Shown here: positions 26,198-34,943 of the stretch, one piece after another
Numbering within the stretch: position 1 is the stretch's first letter
Layout: every line of letters begins with the position of its first letter
DNA from: Acetofilamentum sp.
Lineage (GTDB): Bacteria > Bacteroidota > Bacteroidia > Bacteroidales > DYOH01
DNA length: 34,992 nucleotides
Assembly (NCBI GenBank): GCA_020720625.1
Contig: DYOH01000035.1
Span: forward strand, 1 to 34,992
Direction: 5' to 3'
The notes under the pieces: generated by a model
Told to the model about the DNA's origin: nothing
Database searches by the model: none
What the model saw: only the letters and a program-made list of their open reading frames with translations
Position numbers and translations under genes: made by a program

Positions 26198-26590
26198 ATG
26201 AAAACAAGTCTTAAAATTACACTCGGCCTTGTATTTGCCGGAATATTTGCAGCAGCAATAGTTATTGGTCAAAATTGTGGCGGATGCGATAATGCAAAAT
26301 CAGAATCAGTTGTAGCATATCAGGATGCAGAAGCGAATACCGAAATGTTTGCATCTAATGATTTTACAAATAAATGCGGCGAAGGTTGCGAAAAAACAAC
26401 CAAAAAAGAACCATGCGAAAAAGCAAAAGAAGAAACTAAAGCAGAAGTAAAATCTACATCGTCGGGATGTGGACCAGAAACAAAAGCTACTACAAAAACT
26501 GAAACTAAAACCGAAACTAAAACAGAGGCTAAAAAAGAAGTTAATAAGAAAAAAGCTGAACCAACAAAAGAAACTGGTTCATGTGGTTGA
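26198..26590 (+). CDS. Membrane-anchored or exported Cys-rich, Lys/Glu-rich small protein
   Basis: I do not recognise a family for this 130-residue protein. Residues 5-24 form a hydrophobic signal or anchor helix. Directly after it comes Cys27-Gly-Gly-Cys30, then further cysteines at 60, 64, 73, 91 and 129, seven in all. Pairs stand as CGGC and CGEGC, and there is a terminal GSCG. The remainder is a low-complexity Lys/Glu/Thr tail with tandem TETK repeats (about 100-110). The composition suggests an extracytoplasmic metal-binding or disulfide-rich polypeptide; that is inference. It has its own candidate promoter and a strong terminator, so it is a monocistronic unit. Confidence 0.65.
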   Translation: MKTSLKITLGLVFAGIFAAAIVIGQNCGGCDNAKSESVVAYQDAEANTEMFASNDFTNKCGEGCEKTTKKEPCEKAKEETKAEVKSTSSGCGPETKATTKTETKTETKTEAKKEVNKKKAEPTKETGSCG

Positions 26591-26615
26591 TTTAATTCAT
26601 ATTTGTTTCGTAGGT

Positions 26616-26650
26616 AAAACTTTTCGGCTTTTTGGTCGAAAAGTTTTTTT
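26616..26650 (+). terminator. Intrinsic terminator after the Cys-rich gene
   Basis: The perfect 11-bp stem AAAACTTTTCG / CGAAAAGTTTT has a ten-base loop and continues into seven T. It stands 25 bases after the stop codon. Confidence 0.8.
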
Positions 26651-26655
26651 GTTTA

Positions 26656-26686
26656 TTGGAAGTTTATATGATTATAGCTTACTTTG
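26656..26686 (+). promoter_or_regulatory. Probable asnB promoter
   Basis: TTG at 26656-26658 and TTACTTTG at 26679-26686 (one base from TAnnTTTG) are 20 bases apart. They lie between the upstream terminator and ATG 26716, leaving a leader of roughly 23 bases. Confidence 0.4.
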
Positions 26687-26715
26687 CAAATAAGCAAACT
26701 TAAATATTAACCTAT

Positions 26716-28374
26716 ATGTGTTCAATCTTATGTGTTTTCGATACGGAAACAGAAAGCCCCGAAATGCGCCGTCAGGCATTGGATATGAGCCGTCGAATGC
26801 GTCACCGCGGTCCCGATTGGTCCGGAATTTATGCCGATCATAGCGCAATTCTTGCGCACGAAAGGCTATCGATCGTGGATATCAATAATGGTGCACAGCC
26901 TTTATTTTCCACCGATAATAACATTGTGCTTGCTGTAAATGGCGAAATTTATAATCACCAGAAAATAAGAAATAAACTTGATTATCAATTTACTACTGAA
27001 TCCGATTGTGAAGTTATTATTCCACTATATCTCGAAAAAGGATTAGATTTTTTAAACGATTTGAACGGAATTTATGCATTTTCTCTTTTCGATAAGCGCG
27101 ATAAAAGCTACTTGATTGCTCGCGATCCTATTGGCGTTATTCCATTGTATATTGGTCATAATGAGCTTGGTAACTTTTTTGTGGCATCCGAAATGAAAGC
27201 ATTGGCGCCTTATTGCACGCACATCGAAGATTTTCCTCCGGGACATTATTTCTCAAGCAAAACTAAGTCTTTTACAAAATTTTATACAAAAGATTGGCAA
27301 GATTTTGAAAATGTCAAGAACAACGAATCAAATTCCGAAGATATTAGAAAAGCTCTCGAAGAAGCCGTGCACCGTCAATTAATGTCGGATGTGCCTTATG
27401 GCGTGCTGCTTTCTGGTGGTTTGGATTCATCTCTTATTTCGGCTATTGCCAAAAAATATGCTGCCCGAAGAATTGAATCTAATGACTTAAAAGATGCCTG
27501 GTGGCCTCAATTGCACAGTTTTGCTATCGGGCTCAAAGGCTCGCCCGATTTAAGCGCAGCCAAAAATGTGGCCAAACATATTGGCACCATACACCATGAA
27601 ATAAATTTTACTGTTCAGCAAGGAATTGATGCCATTCGCGATGTGATTTATCATATCGAAACCTACGATGTAACATCAATTAGAGCATCTACGCCAATGT
27701 ATCTAATGGCACGTGTTATTAAAAGCATGGGCATTAAAATGGTGTTGAGCGGCGAAGGTGCCGATGAGATTTTTGGGGGATATCTATATTTTCATAAAGC
27801 TCCAAACGCCATGGAGTTTCACGAAGAAACTGTACGAAAAATTCAGCAATTATATAAATACGATTGTTTGCGTTCTAATAAATCGATGGCCGCCTGGGGT
27901 ATTGAAAGCAGGGTACCTTTTCTTGATCTAAAATTTTTGGATATTGCCATGCGGCAAAATCCTGAAAGCAAAAGACCCTTGAACGGTAAAATGGAGAAAC
28001 ATCTGCTCCGCGAGGCTTTCGAAGGTTATTTGCCACACGAAATTCTTTGGCGGCAAAAGGAGCAATTTTCCGACGGAGTAGGATACTCTTGGATAGATTC
28101 CCTCAAAGAATATGCTAATCAGCATGTGAGCGAAAAGCAAATGGAAGCAGCGCAATATCGCTTTCCAATCAATACCCCCCTTACTAAAGAAGCTTATTGG
28201 TATCGCTCAATTTTTAGTGAATTTTTTCCGCAGGATGATGCAGCAAAATGTGTTCCTGGGCAAAAATCTATTGCTTGCTCTACCGAAACTGCCATTAAGT
28301 GGGACAAGGAATTTGCGCAAATGGCTGACCCATCGGGGCGGGCGGTAAAAGATGTGCACAAAAACAGTTATTAA
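26716..28374 (+). CDS. asnB: Asparagine synthase B (glutamine-hydrolysing)
   Basis: The 552-residue enzyme (E. coli AsnB has 554) makes asparagine from aspartate, glutamine and ATP in the cytoplasm. The N-terminal class II glutaminase starts MCSILCV with the nucleophile Cys2, and continues with RHRGPDWSG, ERLSIVD, NGEIYNH and SDCEVI. The synthetase domain carries the PP-loop SGGLDSSL at 233-240, and later LSGEGADEIFGGY and ESRVPFLD. All catalytic landmarks are intact. It stands alone between two strong terminators. Confidence 0.97.
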   Translation: MCSILCVFDTETESPEMRRQALDMSRRMRHRGPDWSGIYADHSAILAHERLSIVDINNGAQPLFSTDNNIVLAVNGEIYNHQKIRNKLDYQFTTESDCEVIIPLYLEKGLDFLNDLNGIYAFSLFDKRDKSYLIARDPIGVIPLYIGHNELGNFFVASEMKALAPYCTHIEDFPPGHYFSSKTKSFTKFYTKDWQDFENVKNNESNSEDIRKALEEAVHRQLMSDVPYGVLLSGGLDSSLISAIAKKYAARRIESNDLKDAWWPQLHSFAIGLKGSPDLSAAKNVAKHIGTIHHEINFTVQQGIDAIRDVIYHIETYDVTSIRASTPMYLMARVIKSMGIKMVLSGEGADEIFGGYLYFHKAPNAMEFHEETVRKIQQLYKYDCLRSNKSMAAWGIESRVPFLDLKFLDIAMRQNPESKRPLNGKMEKHLLREAFEGYLPHEILWRQKEQFSDGVGYSWIDSLKEYANQHVSEKQMEAAQYRFPINTPLTKEAYWYRSIFSEFFPQDDAAKCVPGQKSIACSTETAIKWDKEFAQMADPSGRAVKDVHKNSY

Positions 28375-28400
28375 GCATACAATTTTTTCTTTATGAATGT

Positions 28401-28446
28401 AAAAAAGCTCTGGGGAAGAATATTTTTTTGTTCCTGAGCTTTTTTG
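28401..28446 (+). terminator. Intrinsic terminator of asnB
   Basis: The outer stem AAAAAGCTC / GAGCTTTTT, with an inner GGAA / TTCC extension after a T-T mismatch, ends in a T-tract. It starts 26 bases after the asnB stop. Confidence 0.8.
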
Positions 28447-28725
28447 CATCATCTAATAAGCAGGAGTGATTGGTTTCAATTGCGCTTAATATTTAAAATT
28501 ATTATTTTTTTGAATAGCTACCAGAAAGCTACAAAATTTTTTATTCTATACACGGAGATTTTAATCGATTTATTTTGTAGGTTTGGAGTGGAAAACAATT
28601 GTAATATGAATATGAAATAATTTTTAAAATCGTGCCTGGATAGCGAATATTTATTGCGTTAAATGCATATTTCAATTCGGAATGTTTAATTATGGGTGAA
28701 AGGTGAAATAATTAATTTTTATAAG
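28447..28725. other. Gene-free AT-rich stretch upstream of the lipoprotein gene
   Basis: No reading frame is credible here. A small hairpin TAGCT-N6-AGCTA lies near 28515-28530, and an isolated TAGGTTTG box is at 28578-28585 without a good -33 partner. Together with the terminator this makes about 350 bases between genes. Confidence 0.4.
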
Positions 28726-29478
28726 ATGAAAAACATAAAGTTAGTATTTTTTATGGTGATTCTGGGTTTTGGTTCGTGCCAGACATTAAAAACGCTTGAT
28801 CAAAAAACCACAGACAACAAATTATTGTACAAAAAATCAATAGAATATGCAATGTCACCAACTACGGGCAAAATTTATACTAATTTGGTTTCAATTACTA
28901 GCGAAAACAAGGATCTTACTTGGAAAAAAATTAATGGCGAAGATTATATTTTGGTGGTAACCTGGAAACAGAATGTATCTTACTATAAGCAATACTTAGA
29001 TTCTGCTTATTATAATACCGGAAAATATGCAATTTGGGTAACTACAGCTCCGGAATTAATTGAAAGAATGAAAAAAGAAAATGTTGAAGATGTTGAATTA
29101 AGATTAAAACAATTGCTTGGATTACCTCCAAATGCAGTATATAGTTATTTTGTAGAATTTTGGGTTAAACCCGAAGATTTGTTTAGACCATGTCCGGACA
29201 AAGAAATTACAGATAAGCAATGTGATTTATGTTTTCCGGTGAATACAGATCCTTCCTATGTTTCTTGGGTAAACGAGAATCGAATTTCACGTTATTATCA
29301 ATGTGAATTATATGAAAATTATCCTTGGACACAATTGGGATATACTTATGATTGGAATGCTGATAACGAATTGCATGTGGGATTAAGCGAGTTTGTTATC
29401 GACAAGGATAAAAATATTATTGTTAAGGCGATATATACTACAAACGAATATTTAAAGCAAGGTGTTACGCAGAAATAA
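28726..29478 (+). CDS. Lipoprotein of unknown function
   Basis: The 250-residue product has a lipoprotein signal with acylation Cys18 (VILGFGSCQT), so it is anchored in the inner or outer membrane facing the periplasm. The mature part is soluble and rich in Tyr, Trp and Lys. It shows VVTWKQNVSYYKQY, AIWVTTAPEL, a four-Cys segment PCPDKEITDKQCDLCFP near 165-180, and a late Cys in YYQCELYENYPW. The cysteine cluster could bind a metal or form disulfides. I recognise no family. ATG 28726 is preferred to GTG 28696 because it places the lipobox at the normal distance. Confidence 0.7.
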   Translation: MKNIKLVFFMVILGFGSCQTLKTLDQKTTDNKLLYKKSIEYAMSPTTGKIYTNLVSITSENKDLTWKKINGEDYILVVTWKQNVSYYKQYLDSAYYNTGKYAIWVTTAPELIERMKKENVEDVELRLKQLLGLPPNAVYSYFVEFWVKPEDLFRPCPDKEITDKQCDLCFPVNTDPSYVSWVNENRISRYYQCELYENYPWTQLGYTYDWNADNELHVGLSEFVIDKDKNIIVKAIYTTNEYLKQGVTQK

Positions 29479-29560
29479 TGGCTTTAAAATTCAACTTTTT
29501 GAAATTTTATCATTTACAAGGCTTTTTTTGTAATCCAGGCAATGTTTAAGTTGCGTGCAA

Positions 29561-29992
29561 ATGAATTTGAGAGAGAGAAATATTGCGCTACTCGATAAAG
29601 TATATCAAAATATTTGGGTACTCGATAAGATCAATTTGAAATCTGCTTATAACGATTGTGTTTTGGATTTAGTAGACGAATTTTTGGACCTAAATGAACA
29701 ATTGAATTATCCGCAGGAAATTTTGCTTTGTTCAGAGTCTATCGACCCCATAAAAATTGGATGTTTGTTTGATATTTGTACTTGGTCTACCAACGATAAC
29801 GGTGGCAAACAAGCCAGGGAGATGCAAAAGTACTTATTTTCGGATGACATCCGAAACATAGAGATTTCATTATGTGTAGTTGGAATTTTTCCTTTGAACG
29901 ATTTTACAGCACTAAAGAAAAGAATTTTGGAGATTGAAATGGCTTATCCTAGCTTAAAATACGCCTGCGATTATTGGAAAAAGCGTATTTAG
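29561..29992 (+). CDS. Hypothetical soluble protein
   Basis: The 143-residue cytoplasmic protein has no signal peptide or membrane helix. The sequence looks mixed alpha/beta and acidic (LVDEFLDLNEQLNYP), with a CTWSTNDNGGKQAREM segment and a C-terminal MAYPSLKYACDYWKKR. I do not recognise it. ATG 29561 is chosen over GTG 29555. A terminator-like hairpin overlaps its stop codon, and 76 bases separate it from the lipoprotein stop, so it may be co-transcribed with that gene. Confidence 0.6.
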   Translation: MNLRERNIALLDKVYQNIWVLDKINLKSAYNDCVLDLVDEFLDLNEQLNYPQEILLCSESIDPIKIGCLFDICTWSTNDNGGKQAREMQKYLFSDDIRNIEISLCVVGIFPLNDFTALKKRILEIEMAYPSLKYACDYWKKRI

Positions 29993-30009
29993 CTAAAATT
30001 GCTTTTTTT
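29978..30009 (+). terminator. Probable terminator overlapping the end of the hypothetical gene
   Basis: AAAAAGC (in the last codons) pairs with GCTTTTT, and inside is the palindrome TTTAGCTAAA holding the TAG stop codon. Seven T follow GC. The double hairpin plus T-tract fits an intrinsic terminator. Confidence 0.5.
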
Positions 30010-30256
30010 TCTATTGAATTTTTTCTTTAATAAAATTATTTTGTTGCTAGATAAGGTATTGTATTTATTCCGGAAATCAAGGCTTGATAGTATAGTTGGT
30101 GAGAGAGAAAATATGTGGGTATTTGGCATATTTACTTAATTACTAAATGTATAGAATTTATAAAGCAGCCTAATGCACAAAAAAAACTTAACCCACATCA
30201 TATATTCACTTAACAAATAGATAATCTAAAAAGCCTTTCTTTGCAACAAAACTAAA
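30010..30256. other. Leader of the third SpoIIE gene
   Basis: This is an AT-rich region without a credible gene. It contains a purine-rich GGTGAGAGAGAAAAT followed by an eight-codon frame (ATG at 30114), which may be chance. A TTTCTTTG box near 30235 is one base off the -7 consensus but lacks a clear -33 element. Confidence 0.3.
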
Positions 30257-32257
30257 ATGCTCAAAAAATTCAAGGCGCAATTATATGCTATCACCCTTTC
30301 ATTTTCTGTGGTAAGTCTTTTTTTATTGTTTTTTGCATCGTTACATCATCAGAATAGACAAAAAATACTGAATAGAAATTTTCAGTTGAAAGAAGTTCAA
30401 AAATTGGTGATTCAAGATAATTATTATTTGGGCTCTTTTCTATTGAACGAATCAGCAACGCCGGAGTTTTATCTAAATCAAAACAGTTATTATTTCGTTC
30501 TGCATCAAAAGATTAATGGTCAATTAGGCGATTATCTCACGGAATTGGCTAACGAATCTGTAGATGAATATTGGGTAGATTCTTTTTCAGTTATTAGAGA
30601 TTCTATTCACTCCGGTTTTTTAAAGCTAATAGATTTGCAAATTCAACGTGGTTTTCAGGATTATGGTATGGAAGGTAAAATGCGTCAGGAAATTCATCAT
30701 ATTGAGCAAGAGGGAACTATTGATAAGGCTTTGGTGCTAATGCTGCGCCGACACGAAAAAGACTATATCATCAGACATCAGCAAAAATACATCGACAAAC
30801 ATCAGGAGCTTATGAATGAAGCACTGATAGAGTACGATAATATAAATCCGGTGGTTTATGTAAGCTTAATAAATTATGCCCTGTATTTTGAGCAATTGAT
30901 AGAACTTGACAAGCAAATTGGTCGTATGGGTACTCAAGGGCTTGTTCCACAGCTTAATGCGAATTTTAAGAAAGCTGAATTGCTCATTAATGGTGTGATT
31001 CATAATAATAATATGCAAATGGAACGTTTGCTGGTGGTATACCGATATTCCTATTGGTCGGTTGTAGTTGTATTTTTCGCTGTAATGATTTTTATAAGTG
31101 TTTACATTAGCAACCGAGCATCGAGGCAGCTTCACTTTTTGGGTAATGCCATCAATACTTTTGTTCGGAGTGGGTTTAAAAAGACAACAGAGGTTTCTTA
31201 TAAGGAAAATCATAATGAAATTCACACACTTACAAAAAATTTTACCATCCTACAAAGTGAAATTCTTGATTATATTCAATCTTTTGAGGAGAAAGTAGAT
31301 GAACAAACATTTGAGCTGCGATTACAGAAGAAGGAGATTGTTGAGCAAAATACCGAAATTTTGGCGCAACGCGATAAGATGCAAGAGCAGGTTGATTTAA
31401 TTTCTTATCAACACAAACAATTAGAAACTTACAATACAAGGTTAACCGACAGTATTTTCTACGCCAAACATATTCAACAAGCATTATTACCATCAAAAGA
31501 AATTTTGGACGAGGCTTTTTCGTCTAATTTTATCTATTTTGTGCCAAAGGACGTATTAAGCGGCGATTATTATTGGCTGAAACAGAGTAAAGTGGCATCT
31601 AAGGTTTGCATTGCTGTGGCAGATTGCACAGGGCATGGTGTTCCGGGTGCATTGCTTAGCATGTTGGGTATTAGTTTTATGAACGAAATTTTTAATTCCG
31701 GAGAGAATTGTTCTCCTGCGGTGATGCTGAACCAGCTCAGAAATAGGATTTTAGATGTAATGACAAACACTCAGACCAAAAAATCGCTCAATGATGGCAT
31801 GGATATTGGCTTGGCCGAAATAGATTATTCTCGCAATAAACTTATTTTTGCCGGTGCCAATAGGGATGTATACATTATTCGCGATAATGAATTAATTGTA
31901 ATGAAAGGGGATAATATGCCGGTGGGAAAATATGTGATAAGCAGGCCATTTGTCCAGCGTGAGTTTCAATTGCAAGACGGCGACAATATTTATTTGTTTA
32001 CAGATGGTTACAACGATCAGTTTGGTGGAACGAAAAATGAGAAATTTAAGCGAAAAAATTTTAAAAAATTGCTATTGGCCGTTCAGTCCTTATCTTTTGA
32101 AGAACAACTGGATATTATCAACAGAATGCATAAACAGTGGCGAAAAGACAGGTTTCAGATAGATGATATACTGATTATTGGATTTCAGTATAATGCCAAT
32201 CATTTACAGGAAATGAACAAGGAAAGGGCAAAATTGGCGGAAAAAGCTGTGAGTTGA
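30257..32257 (+). CDS. Membrane sensor SpoIIE/PP2C-type phosphatase with HAMP-like linker
   Basis: The 666-residue protein has a first helix near 9-28, an all-helical extracytoplasmic sensor of about 230 residues (rich in Gln/Glu/His, four-helix-bundle-like), and a second helix near 264-285. A HAMP-like segment, a coiled coil (about 340-400) with SIFYAKHIQQALLPS, and a SpoIIE/PP2C domain (about 422-645) follow. Metal-site motifs are intact: SGDYYW, VADCTGHGVPGA, FTDGYNDQFGG and IDDILIIG. Like the 10501 gene it has SiaA-type topology, but the sensor is unrelated in sequence. It is followed after 25 bases by ybjQ. It is one of three candidate phosphatases for the SiaC-like proteins. Confidence 0.9.
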   Translation: MLKKFKAQLYAITLSFSVVSLFLLFFASLHHQNRQKILNRNFQLKEVQKLVIQDNYYLGSFLLNESATPEFYLNQNSYYFVLHQKINGQLGDYLTELANESVDEYWVDSFSVIRDSIHSGFLKLIDLQIQRGFQDYGMEGKMRQEIHHIEQEGTIDKALVLMLRRHEKDYIIRHQQKYIDKHQELMNEALIEYDNINPVVYVSLINYALYFEQLIELDKQIGRMGTQGLVPQLNANFKKAELLINGVIHNNNMQMERLLVVYRYSYWSVVVVFFAVMIFISVYISNRASRQLHFLGNAINTFVRSGFKKTTEVSYKENHNEIHTLTKNFTILQSEILDYIQSFEEKVDEQTFELRLQKKEIVEQNTEILAQRDKMQEQVDLISYQHKQLETYNTRLTDSIFYAKHIQQALLPSKEILDEAFSSNFIYFVPKDVLSGDYYWLKQSKVASKVCIAVADCTGHGVPGALLSMLGISFMNEIFNSGENCSPAVMLNQLRNRILDVMTNTQTKKSLNDGMDIGLAEIDYSRNKLIFAGANRDVYIIRDNELIVMKGDNMPVGKYVISRPFVQREFQLQDGDNIYLFTDGYNDQFGGTKNEKFKRKNFKKLLLAVQSLSFEEQLDIINRMHKQWRKDRFQIDDILIIGFQYNANHLQEMNKERAKLAEKAVS

Positions 32258-32282
32258 TATTTTTTTTGTACTTTTATAAAAA

Positions 32283-32606
32283 ATGAATCAAATGATAGTA
32301 ACATCCACAGAATTTGTTCCGAAGAGAGAAATTACCGAAATTTTAGGAATAGCTCGCGGGAGTACCGTTAGAGCGCGAGATATTGGACGAGATATTTTTG
32401 CCGGATTAAAAACCATTATCGGAGGCGAGATTGAAGAATATACCAAGTTGCAAGCCGAAGCGCGGGAGCAGGCATTGCAAAGACTTATTGATGATGCCCG
32501 GAGCATGGGCGCCGATGCAGTGTTGAATTTGCGTTTTACAACAGCAATGATTATGCAGGGTACCGCCGAAATTCTGGCCTATGGAACTGCCGTTAAATTA
32601 AACTAA
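32283..32606 (+). CDS. ybjQ: YbjQ/UPF0145 family protein
   Basis: The 107-residue cytoplasmic protein has the family landmarks IVTSTEFVPKREITEILGI, VRARDIGRDI, a helix EAREQALQRLIDDARSMGAD and AVLNLRF. The family forms small oligomeric alpha/beta rings and has no settled function; heavy-metal binding has been proposed for relatives. ATG 32283 gives three extra residues over the family-typical start at 32292. It lies 25 bases behind the SpoIIE phosphatase gene and 15 bases before a 41-residue membrane peptide. Confidence 0.93.
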   Translation: MNQMIVTSTEFVPKREITEILGIARGSTVRARDIGRDIFAGLKTIIGGEIEEYTKLQAEAREQALQRLIDDARSMGADAVLNLRFTTAMIMQGTAEILAYGTAVKLN

Positions 32607-32621
32607 TTAAAGAATTTTTTT

Positions 32622-32747
32622 ATGTTTGGATTAGCTATACTCATTCAGGTTTTTGTTGGAGTTATTATGCTTGGTGTGCTTGTATATCTTATTATACGGA
32701 GAAATAAGATTAGAAAACAAGAGGATTTTGAAAAAAGGAGTAATTAA
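32622..32747 (+). CDS. 41-residue single-helix membrane peptide
   Basis: This small frame starts 15 bases after the ybjQ stop. It encodes one hydrophobic helix (residues 2-25, FGLAILIQVFVGVIMLGVL and on) followed by a charged tail (RRNKIRKQEDFEKRSN). The basic residues right after the helix place the C-terminus in the cytoplasm by the positive-inside rule. Codon use resembles the neighbours and the frame has a clean start and stop, so it is likely real. It may anchor or regulate YbjQ or the upstream phosphatase. I recognise no family. Confidence 0.6.
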   Translation: MFGLAILIQVFVGVIMLGVLVYLIIRRNKIRKQEDFEKRSN

Positions 32748-32817
32748 AAACGAGCATACTTAGGTATTTGTTCGCATTGTATTCTCCTTTATAATACTTC
32801 GTATCTAAGATATTTTT

Positions 32818-34785
32818 TTACTCTATATTTAGTTCGGATGCAAATTTCGACGAGATATAGCCTTCTTTTTCTTTCATTCGAATGTGCCACCAGTGCTTGT
32901 TTTTTGAGATAATATCGAAGGTATCGGCTGGGCTTATACTTCCTATAATTGTATGCGATGTAGATTCGCCGGCTCTTACATTCAGAGATTTGGCCGTGGT
33001 AACTCCTTTGTGTAAGATTTTCTTCTTCAATTCGTGTTTAGTTAATAGTTCTGCAGTTTGTGGAAAAATTCGTGTGCTAAATTCATATACCTGCATTTGC
33101 GGTTTTTTATAGTAAAAATAGATAAGTATGGCCAAAGAGCTTAACGTAATGATAATATATCTTTTAAATACGGCAGTGAGTTTTTCCATGGTTTGAAAAC
33201 TAGCCACCAGTAAACGAATTACATAATAAACGGGCAAAATAAGCACTGCAATCCAGAAAAATAAGCTATTTTCCAGCGGATAAAACTGGTGAAGAACAAT
33301 GGCCATTAAAATTCCGGACGAGAGCAAAACAAGCAGCATAAATAGAAAATATACGGTGAGTTTTTTTAATATGGATACTGCAAACATAATACCACCAAAA
33401 AACAGGGGGGTAATAATTAATAATCGCATTTTGATTTTGTTTTCCGGATGCTGTGCATTAAATTTTTTAATGGCTTTGTAGTATTTTATATAAGCCTCTG
33501 CTAAAGGTAATAGCCAGAGAAAAAGGGCTGCCATTACAATCGCTTTTGATAAAAAGCCCAAGGCTAAAAATGCCCACAATCCGGCTTTTGAAGCTTCTTT
33601 ATTAAATTGATTAAAATAGGCGTGATAATATGGTTTTTGTAGAAATTCCTCGCGACTTAAAATTTCTTCGTTGTAAGAACCTCTGGTGGCCATTAGTTCA
33701 ATAACTTGCGAAATAAAACTATTGCGTTTTGCAAGTTCTGCAAATGATAATCTTTGCTGTTTATCTGGCAACTGCGATAATGTAAATAAATCGTAATGCT
33801 CGCCCATACCTTTTAGCAAGCGTACCACCGCAAAAATAATTACCAGCCATAAAGGCGATGCTGCCCCAAAAGCCGATGTATTGATGCTTAAATAATCATG
33901 GAAGGGCAATCCAAATGCTTGTAATGCTAAAATGTCTTCTAATCGTCCGGATGATAAAATTGTGGCACTACTAAGTGCCGGAATGCTTAAAAATATACCT
34001 ACAATAGCCGTAACAAATACTTTTACCATGGAGCGAATGGATGCTTCCTTGATTTTTTTGGCATATTTATCTATTCCTGCTTCTACTAATTTATTGAGCA
34101 TGAAAATAATAACAGCAATAAACAGATATGTCATCCACCAGGTATTAAATCGTTTTAATTCCCATAAACGGAGTTTTAATACGGGTTGTAGAATTTTATC
34201 TCCGTAGAAACTTTCCGATGGAAGTCCAAATTCTTCCATCTCGTCGGAGAGAATAGCGGCTGCCTGATTGTATTGCATTTTATCCCACCACGAGATATTA
34301 CTTAATCCTGCGAGTTTTGATTCTAAATGTAACTTAAGCATTTGCAGGGCTTCTGCTAAACTATCGTTATGAGAAGTTTGCTGAATTTTAAGATATTCTG
34401 ATCCGGCAGTTATTCCTTGCCATTGAGCGTGACTCGATATTTCGCTCCCGCAGCGGGTTTGAATTAGTGCCGGATTTTTACTGATTAATATCATAAATCC
34501 CCTGTTTTCAAAGGCATCTGATAAACTAAAAGTATCCGAAATTTGCTCAAAATATTCGTCTGCCGAAACGCCTGGAGTCATCTTATTAATAGAATCTATG
34601 GCTAAAATAACAGGCAAAATACCATCTGTGAACCGAATGGTTTTGATGGTATCAATTTCAGTTTGGTTTAGGATGTTTAATGTATCGGAAATATGAACAG
34701 AAAATTGTGTTTTGGTGTAATCGTTTTGACAGGAGTTTAGCAAGATAATGATAAGTAGTGCGAAGAGATAATGTAGGTTTTTCAT
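32818..34785 (-). CDS. Multi-helix membrane lipoprotein with TPM-like and SH3 domains
   Basis: The 655-residue protein starts with a lipoprotein signal (acylation Cys19 in LLNSCQN). A TPM-like (DUF477) extracytoplasmic domain follows (about 25-160, with GILPVILAIDS and RGFMILIS). About eight membrane helices lie between residues 210 and 575, and a bacterial SH3 domain ends it (about 590-650, LNVRAGESTSHTIIGSI, WWHIRMKEKEGYIS). SH3 domains of this type bind peptidoglycan or peptides, and TPM domains are linked to envelope and photosystem repair. No catalytic motif was seen. ATG 34785 is chosen over TTG 34800 because it gives the standard lipoprotein signal. Convergent with the ybjQ operon. Confidence 0.75.
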   Translation of the reverse strand: MKNLHYLFALLIIILLNSCQNDYTKTQFSVHISDTLNILNQTEIDTIKTIRFTDGILPVILAIDSINKMTPGVSADEYFEQISDTFSLSDAFENRGFMILISKNPALIQTRCGSEISSHAQWQGITAGSEYLKIQQTSHNDSLAEALQMLKLHLESKLAGLSNISWWDKMQYNQAAAILSDEMEEFGLPSESFYGDKILQPVLKLRLWELKRFNTWWMTYLFIAVIIFMLNKLVEAGIDKYAKKIKEASIRSMVKVFVTAIVGIFLSIPALSSATILSSGRLEDILALQAFGLPFHDYLSINTSAFGAASPLWLVIIFAVVRLLKGMGEHYDLFTLSQLPDKQQRLSFAELAKRNSFISQVIELMATRGSYNEEILSREEFLQKPYYHAYFNQFNKEASKAGLWAFLALGFLSKAIVMAALFLWLLPLAEAYIKYYKAIKKFNAQHPENKIKMRLLIITPLFFGGIMFAVSILKKLTVYFLFMLLVLLSSGILMAIVLHQFYPLENSLFFWIAVLILPVYYVIRLLVASFQTMEKLTAVFKRYIIITLSSLAILIYFYYKKPQMQVYEFSTRIFPQTAELLTKHELKKKILHKGVTTAKSLNVRAGESTSHTIIGSISPADTFDIISKNKHWWHIRMKEKEGYISSKFASELNIE

Positions 34786-34846
34786 TGGTAATTTGTTCAA
34801 TTATTTGGTTTGGCAATATTAGTAAGATATATGCATTATTTTCCAA

Positions 34847-34877
34847 TAAAATTAGTTATTTTTCCAAAGCAGTCAAA
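34847..34877 (-). promoter_or_regulatory. Promoter of the TPM/SH3 lipoprotein gene
   Basis: On the minus strand TTTG (plus 34874-34877) and TAATTTTA (plus 34847-34854, one base from TAnnTTTG) are exactly 19 bases apart. The leader to ATG 34785 would be about 55 bases. Confidence 0.45.
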
Positions 34878-34943
34878 TGATATCAGGCCGCTAGGCTATA
34901 GCTTTGCTAAATTTGCAATAAAGATGTTTTATAAATAATTAAT

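Noticed and set aside
30114-30140. Eight-codon upstream frame before the third SpoIIE gene
   Set aside because: It is too short to support, and its purine-rich upstream stretch is common in AT-rich DNA.
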